Of a stretch of DNA of 5,622 nt, positions 5,055-5,622 are shown in pieces. Under the pieces are notes generated by a model. It searched no databases. It saw only the letters and a list, made by a program, of their open reading frames with translations, and had not been told where the DNA came from. The stretch is from contig JAEOTF010000066.1 of assembly GCA_016840025.1 (NCBI GenBank), positions 1 to 5,622 on the forward strand, read 5' to 3'. A program made the position numbers and the translations under genes. The stretch's first letter is position 1. Each line of letters opens with the position of its first letter. The stretch is from Candidatus Hodarchaeota archaeon (GTDB taxonomy: Archaea > Asgardarchaeota > Heimdallarchaeia > Hodarchaeales > YT1-039).

Positions 5055-5622
5055 TTATTCCCAGTTTCTTTCCCTCTTTAGCGATCTTAATTGACCAATG
5101 ATACTGGCGTATGCTAATATGGTATTCTGGTATAGAACATACAAAGGTGCGATGATAATTGATTCTAAACTACGAGTTCGAAGAAAAGTTAAAAAGCCAA
5201 TATAAGCCCAAAAAAAAACAGAGTAGATGAAGTAGTAAGGCAGAATTGCCGTGGACTTGTAAAAAAATAGAGGTAGAAAAACCAGTGCTATCAATCTACT
5301 ATATCCTCCAACAAACCCATAGAAGAAAGTAAAAAACCATTCAATTCCCTTGAATATCCCGGAGGAGAAGAGATTCCTTTTAGAAAAAACCTCAAAACCA
5401 CCTTGTTGCCATCTTGCTCTTTGTTTGATTAAGTTTGAGATGGTGTTGGGAACTTGAGTATAGGCTACTGCTTCTACCACCAATCTGACTTCATGTCCGA
5501 GTTTAAGTATCTTGGAAGATGTATCAAAATCTTCCGTCATTGTTCCCACTTCAAATTTGGATAAGATACTTTTCCTGTATGCAGAGAAAGCCCCTGGTGT
5601 AACAAGGGCGACACCTAATTTC
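5055..5622 (-). CDS. GT2 membrane glycosyltransferase, C-terminal part (5' end outside window)
   Basis: The frame is open from the window's right edge to TAA at 5055-5057, giving 188 residues of the C-terminal portion of a GT2 enzyme. Visible landmarks are VTPGAFSAYRK (7-17, the usual PGAFxAxR acceptor-loop region), TEDFD (29-33, the catalytic ED) and QRARW (67-71, the QxxRW motif of processive GT2 enzymes). At least three hydrophobic segments then run from about residue 90 to 180, and the protein ends in a charged tail (RSLKRERNWE). The catalytic N-terminal half with the DxD motif lies outside the window. The GTG at 5547-5549 is an internal codon, not a start, because conserved GT2 sequence continues upstream. 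The protein is related in plan to the synthase at 1036-2991 but lacks close sequence identity. It is convergent with that operon and followed by a small membrane protein, suggesting a second surface-glycan module. Confidence 0.88.
   Translation of the reverse strand, partial: KLGVALVTPGAFSAYRKSILSKFEVGTMTEDFDTSSKILKLGHEVRLVVEAVAYTQVPNTISNLIKQRARWQQGGFEVFSKRNLFSSGIFKGIEWFFTFFYGFVGGYSRLIALVFLPLFFYKSTAILPYYFIYSVFFWAYIGFLTFLRTRSLESIIIAPLYVLYQNTILAYASIIGQLRSLKRERNWE

Noticed and set aside
5055..5549. GTG at 5547-5549 as the start of the - strand glycosyltransferase
   Set aside because: Conserved GT2 sequence (VTPGAFSAYRK) continues in frame upstream to the window edge, so the GTG is internal and the gene is cut by the window.

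Overview
The window most likely comes from an archaeal chromosome, perhaps an uncultivated lineage such as Asgard archaea or Bathyarchaeia. The lineage is an inference from three things: AT-leaning composition, a T-rich terminator of archaeal type, and a C-terminal membrane hairpin carrying an ECFGLPxGG motif that I associate with small archaeal zinc-ribbon/membrane proteins. No rRNA, tRNA or marker gene is present to fix the taxonomy.

Layout. Bases 3-188 hold the 3' end of a small two-helix membrane protein, followed by a T-rich terminator. Bases 189-1035 (about 850 bp) hold no convincing gene but are unusually rich in perfect palindromes, inverted repeats and recurring short motifs. Bases 1036-4607 hold a two-gene, translationally coupled operon on the + strand. 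A probable + strand terminator overlaps the end of a convergent cluster. That cluster runs on the - strand from the window's right edge to 4735: the C-terminal part of a second family 2 glycosyltransferase (GT2), then a small multi-helix membrane protein.

How the genes fit together. The first operon gene fuses an extracytoplasmic polysaccharide-deacetylase-like (DUF2334/NodB-type) domain to a complete membrane GT2 synthase. The second gene is a secreted, C-terminally anchored protein with an N-terminal barrel-like, glycosidase-like domain (GINVDLEW motif) and a C-terminal deacetylase-like domain. Together they contain the same parts as bacterial poly-N-acetylglucosamine systems (PgaC synthase; PgaB deacetylase plus glycoside hydrolase), but shuffled. 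A cell-surface polysaccharide synthesis and modification role is inferred.

Most striking points. (1) The deacetylase motifs of the first gene appear in circularly permuted order: HGWNH, VPYG and LHVQD come before RVDDV and AVVP. (2) The deacetylase domain of the second gene keeps the fold signatures but has lost all its recognisable catalytic and metal-ligand positions, so it looks like a pseudoenzyme beside an apparently intact permuted enzyme. (3) The long intergenic region upstream of the operon has a palindrome density well above chance.
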